IMG/VR virus record: IMGVR_UViG_3300035670_001489
Span: 1 to 20,193 of that record
Origin: a virus
DNA length: 20,193 nt
Reading direction: 5' to 3' (one strand)
In this document: positions 18,731 through 20,193 of the stretch, one piece after another
How positions within the stretch are numbered: the first letter of the stretch is position 1
Layout of the letters: each line of letters starts with the position of its first letter
Translations under genes and position numbers: made by a program
The notes under the pieces: model-generated
Seen by the model: the letters and a program-made list of their open reading frames with translations, nothing else
Databases searched by the model: none
Told to the model about the DNA's origin: nothing

Positions 18731-18769
18731 AGTTGGAGGTTGAGCCCTCTCTACATGCTCCCTCCAACT
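18731..18769 (+). promoter_or_regulatory. Leader hairpin, 9-bp perfect stem
   Basis: AGTTGGAGG (18731-18739) pairs with CCTCCAACT (18761-18769) around a 21-base loop, starting right at the predicted transcription start and followed by a T/C-rich stretch. It could be an attenuator or an mRNA-protecting structure. Confidence 0.5.
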
Positions 18770-18800
18770 GCTTTCTTTCTGTTCCTTCGCTTTCCCAACC

Positions 18801-19139
18801 ATGTTCACCGCTACCGCTTCCAACCCTGCTTTCCCTCCCGTTGACTCCCTGCTTTCGTTCCTTCGCAACGTCAACTACCGGAAACTTGCCAACGATTTGA
18901 TTACTTTTGCTGCTACTTTCTGTGCGATTGTAGTTGCTGTCTCTCTCTTTGTTTACCGCAACTCTCGCGCCTTTTGGGCTGCTCACGGCGAAGAGATTAC
19001 TTTGCGCTTCGAGCTTTTCATCGAGTGGCTGGTTGCCGCCATCGAAAAGACCCACCAGGCTGGTATGGCGTTCCGCCCCGTTGCCGTTCGCCTTTTCAAC
19101 CGCTCGGCTGATTGGCTGTTTTACCAGCTGACTGCTTGA
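18801..19139 (+). CDS. Single-span membrane protein (112 aa)
   Basis: A 112-residue protein with a soluble N-terminus, a hydrophobic segment at about 33-52 (LITFAATFCAIVVAVSLFVY) and a helical, amphipathic C-terminus ending DWLFYQLTA. Probably anchored in the host membrane. No family recognised. It has a strong promoter and a leader hairpin, and an AACTGGAC box follows 12 bases after its stop. Confidence 0.7.
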   Translation: MFTATASNPAFPPVDSLLSFLRNVNYRKLANDLITFAATFCAIVVAVSLFVYRNSRAFWAAHGEEITLRFELFIEWLVAAIEKTHQAGMAFRPVAVRLFNRSADWLFYQLTA

Positions 19140-19151
19140 GGTCAGACGCTA

Positions 19152-19196
19152 AACTGGACTCAGGGCGGTCCGACGCCGCCCTCTAACCTGTATACT
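19152..19196 (+). promoter_or_regulatory. AACTGGAC-N31-TATACT promoter with 7-bp hairpin
   Basis: AACTGGAC at 19152-19159, 31 bases, TATACT at 19191-19196, then TAG-TTCA. AGGGCGG (19162-19168) and CCGCCCT (19176-19182) form a perfect hairpin between box and -10. No -35 hexamer is present. Confidence 0.7.
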
Positions 19197-19219
19197 TAGT
19201 TCAACCCCGCAAACCACCC

Positions 19220-19492
19220 ATGACTCAAACCACCTACCACGTTATTTGCTTTGGCACTTTAGACGCTGAAGACGGAACCACCTACAGCCAGCCTTTCACC
19301 TACGACGACCGCACCGAGGCTGAGTACCGCTTTGGTTACTTTAATAAGGGCGACCGCCACGAAGCTGTTTTCCTTGTGGCTGAAACCGGCGATTCTTTCA
19401 CTGTTGTCAAGTGCTCTAGCGGCGACCGGGCTCACCTGGTAAAGGATGGCCCCGGTGCTTTTGCGCTGCTGTCCTCCGGGGTGCTGGCTTAG
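19220..19492 (+). CDS. Hypothetical protein (90 aa)
   Basis: A 90-residue acidic, beta-rich protein (MTQTTYHVICFGTLDAEDGT...), with FTVVKCSSGDRAHL near the C-terminus. Single-gene unit with its own AACTGGAC-type promoter. Not recognised. Confidence 0.72.
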   Translation: MTQTTYHVICFGTLDAEDGTTYSQPFTYDDRTEAEYRFGYFNKGDRHEAVFLVAETGDSFTVVKCSSGDRAHLVKDGPGAFALLSSGVLA

Positions 19493-19504
19493 AGTCAGAT
19501 CGCA

Positions 19505-19549
19505 AACTGGACGCCAGCGGCCCCGTTTCGCTGCAGCACCCTGTAAACT
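19505..19549 (+). promoter_or_regulatory. AACTGGAC-N31-TAAACT promoter with inverted repeat
   Basis: AACTGGAC at 19505-19512, 31 bases, TAAACT at 19544-19549, then ACC-TTCA. CAGCG (19515-19519) and CGCTG (19529-19533) form an inverted repeat at the same relative position as in the neighbouring promoters. Confidence 0.65.
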
Positions 19550-19574
19550 ACCTTCAGCTACAACAACCTGAACC

Positions 19575-19925
19575 ATGTCCCTCTCCACCAAACTTCAAGC
19601 CCGAGTCAACGCCCGCCGCCAGCAGCGTGAGGCAACCCGGAAACGCCATCGTAACCTTCACAACATTGGTGCTGCTTTAGGCTTGACCGCTGGCATCGCC
19701 GCTTTTGCTTTCGGCGCGCAAACCCCTACCAACAGCCTACCCCCGGTTCCCGCCGTTAGCGTGGAGGCTGCTGTCTCTCAACCAGCGGCACCCCCGGCCG
19801 TAAACATCCACGACGTGAAGCCTGGAACCCGTTGCAACCCCTACGTTAACGGTGTTTACATCGGCGAGCTTTGCGGCGACCACGACGCGTTTCAGGGTCG
19901 CCTGGACCGTGCGTTCGCCGACTAA
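19575..19925 (+). CDS. Membrane-anchored Pro/Ala-rich protein (116 aa)
   Basis: A 116-residue protein with a strongly basic, Arg-rich N-terminus (residues 10-27), one transmembrane or uncleaved signal segment (31-48), a Pro/Ala/Val-rich linker (50-76) and a small C-terminal domain with Cys87 and Cys100 that could form a disulfide. By the positive-inside rule the C-terminal domain would be periplasmic. Function unknown; an envelope-facing role is inferred. Confidence 0.7.
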   Translation: MSLSTKLQARVNARRQQREATRKRHRNLHNIGAALGLTAGIAAFAFGAQTPTNSLPPVPAVSVEAAVSQPAAPPAVNIHDVKPGTRCNPYVNGVYIGELCGDHDAFQGRLDRAFAD

Positions 19926-19937
19926 GGTCAATCTTAG

Positions 19938-19982
19938 AACTGGACCTTGAAAGCCCCGGGGCGGCCTGCCCCGCGTTAAAAT
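19938..19982 (+). promoter_or_regulatory. AACTGGAC-N31-TAAAAT promoter with hairpin
   Basis: AACTGGAC at 19938-19945, 31 bases, TAAAAT at 19977-19982, then ACT-TTCG. CGGGGC (19957-19962) and GCCCCG (19968-19973) form a 6-bp hairpin just upstream of the -10. Confidence 0.65.
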
Positions 19983-20010
19983 ACTTTCGTTGTCAACCCC
20001 CGAAACAACC

Positions 20011-20193
20011 ATGGCAATCGCACCTTCCGGCGGCCCTTCCCCCATCGCCCTCCAAGCTGCCGCTGAGGCCCGCGCTGCGGGGTATCCTCACCTCGAGCTG
20101 GCAATTTACACTTTCGATGCTTTCAACTACGGGAAGTTTCAAACCGCCGACGCCCTCATGGAAGCCCTGATGGAGGCTGAGCTGCCCGAGGAG
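20011..20193 (+). CDS. N-terminal part of a hypothetical protein (partial)
   Basis: Open from an ATG at 20011 to the window edge, 61 residues, Ala-rich (MAIAPSGGPSPIALQAAAEA...). It has the same leader style (CCCCGAAACAACC before the ATG) as its neighbours. Function unknown; the end lies outside the window. Confidence 0.65.
   Translation, partial: MAIAPSGGPSPIALQAAAEARAAGYPHLELAIYTFDAFNYGKFQTADALMEALMEAELPEE

Noticed and set aside
1-20193. tRNA genes
   Set aside because: No convincing cloverleaf or GTTCGA-type T-arm was found; the recurring TTCA pieces belong to promoters.

Overview
The window looks like the early/accessory region of a tailed double-stranded DNA bacteriophage, most likely a cyanophage of a Synechococcus-type host. 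Forty-eight protein genes are called (the first and last are cut by the window edges), all on the + strand and packed tightly. Most are short phage-type hypotheticals. No rRNA, tRNA, CRISPR array or bacterial housekeeping operon was seen. The cyanobacterial host is inferred from small proteins of a style I associate with marine Synechococcus and its phages (a 'HPITPPPELV...ADQELEACC...RRPKPLSLKEQALEAL' protein at 13263 and an 'ALAAALRAAADQVVP' protein at 13849). No structural, packaging or polymerase gene is present, so the phage type cannot be fixed from this window.

Left part (1-5221): very small genes coupled by overlapping stop and start codons, then a nucleic-acid-end module in one overlapping run: a P-loop polynucleotide-kinase-like protein, a PPP-type metallophosphatase and a 5'-3' exonuclease of the FEN/PolA type. 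A small membrane protein and a basic protein with a homing-endonuclease-style DNA-binding domain follow.

Middle part (5249-10936): the most interesting block. It holds a TET/JBP-type 2-oxoglutarate/Fe(II) base dioxygenase, an HNH homing endonuclease with seven KDEFGRS repeats, a protein resembling the alpha-glutamyl/putrescinyl-thymine pyrophosphorylase (amino acid:DNA transferase) superfamily, a complete actinobacterial-type myo-inositol-1-phosphate synthase, a small HAD phosphatase and a P-loop kinase resembling 5-hydroxymethyl-dU DNA kinases. Read together these form a predicted thymine hypermodification pathway: oxidise T in DNA to 5hmU, phosphorylate it, replace the phosphate with a nucleophile. 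Inositol is the obvious candidate nucleophile. This would be a DNA-level oxidation route rather than the nucleotide-level 5hmdUMP route known from phages such as ViI and M6.

Right part (11063-20193): about two dozen small genes in short transcription units, many with their own promoter. They include an ArdA-like antirestriction protein, a DUF932 protein, zinc-binding and membrane proteins, a small secreted protein and a NUMOD4/HNH protein. Promoters repeat a common design. One set is TTTACA-N17-(T/C)ATA(C/G)T. A second set has an AACTGGAC (or AAGTGGAC) box exactly 31 bases before the -10 hexamer. Most carry a TTCA motif three bases after the -10, and many have an inverted repeat just upstream of, or overlapping, the -10. 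Leaders are short, lack Shine-Dalgarno sequences and often read CCGAACC..CCATG. These regulatory elements are read directly from the sequence; their function is inferred.
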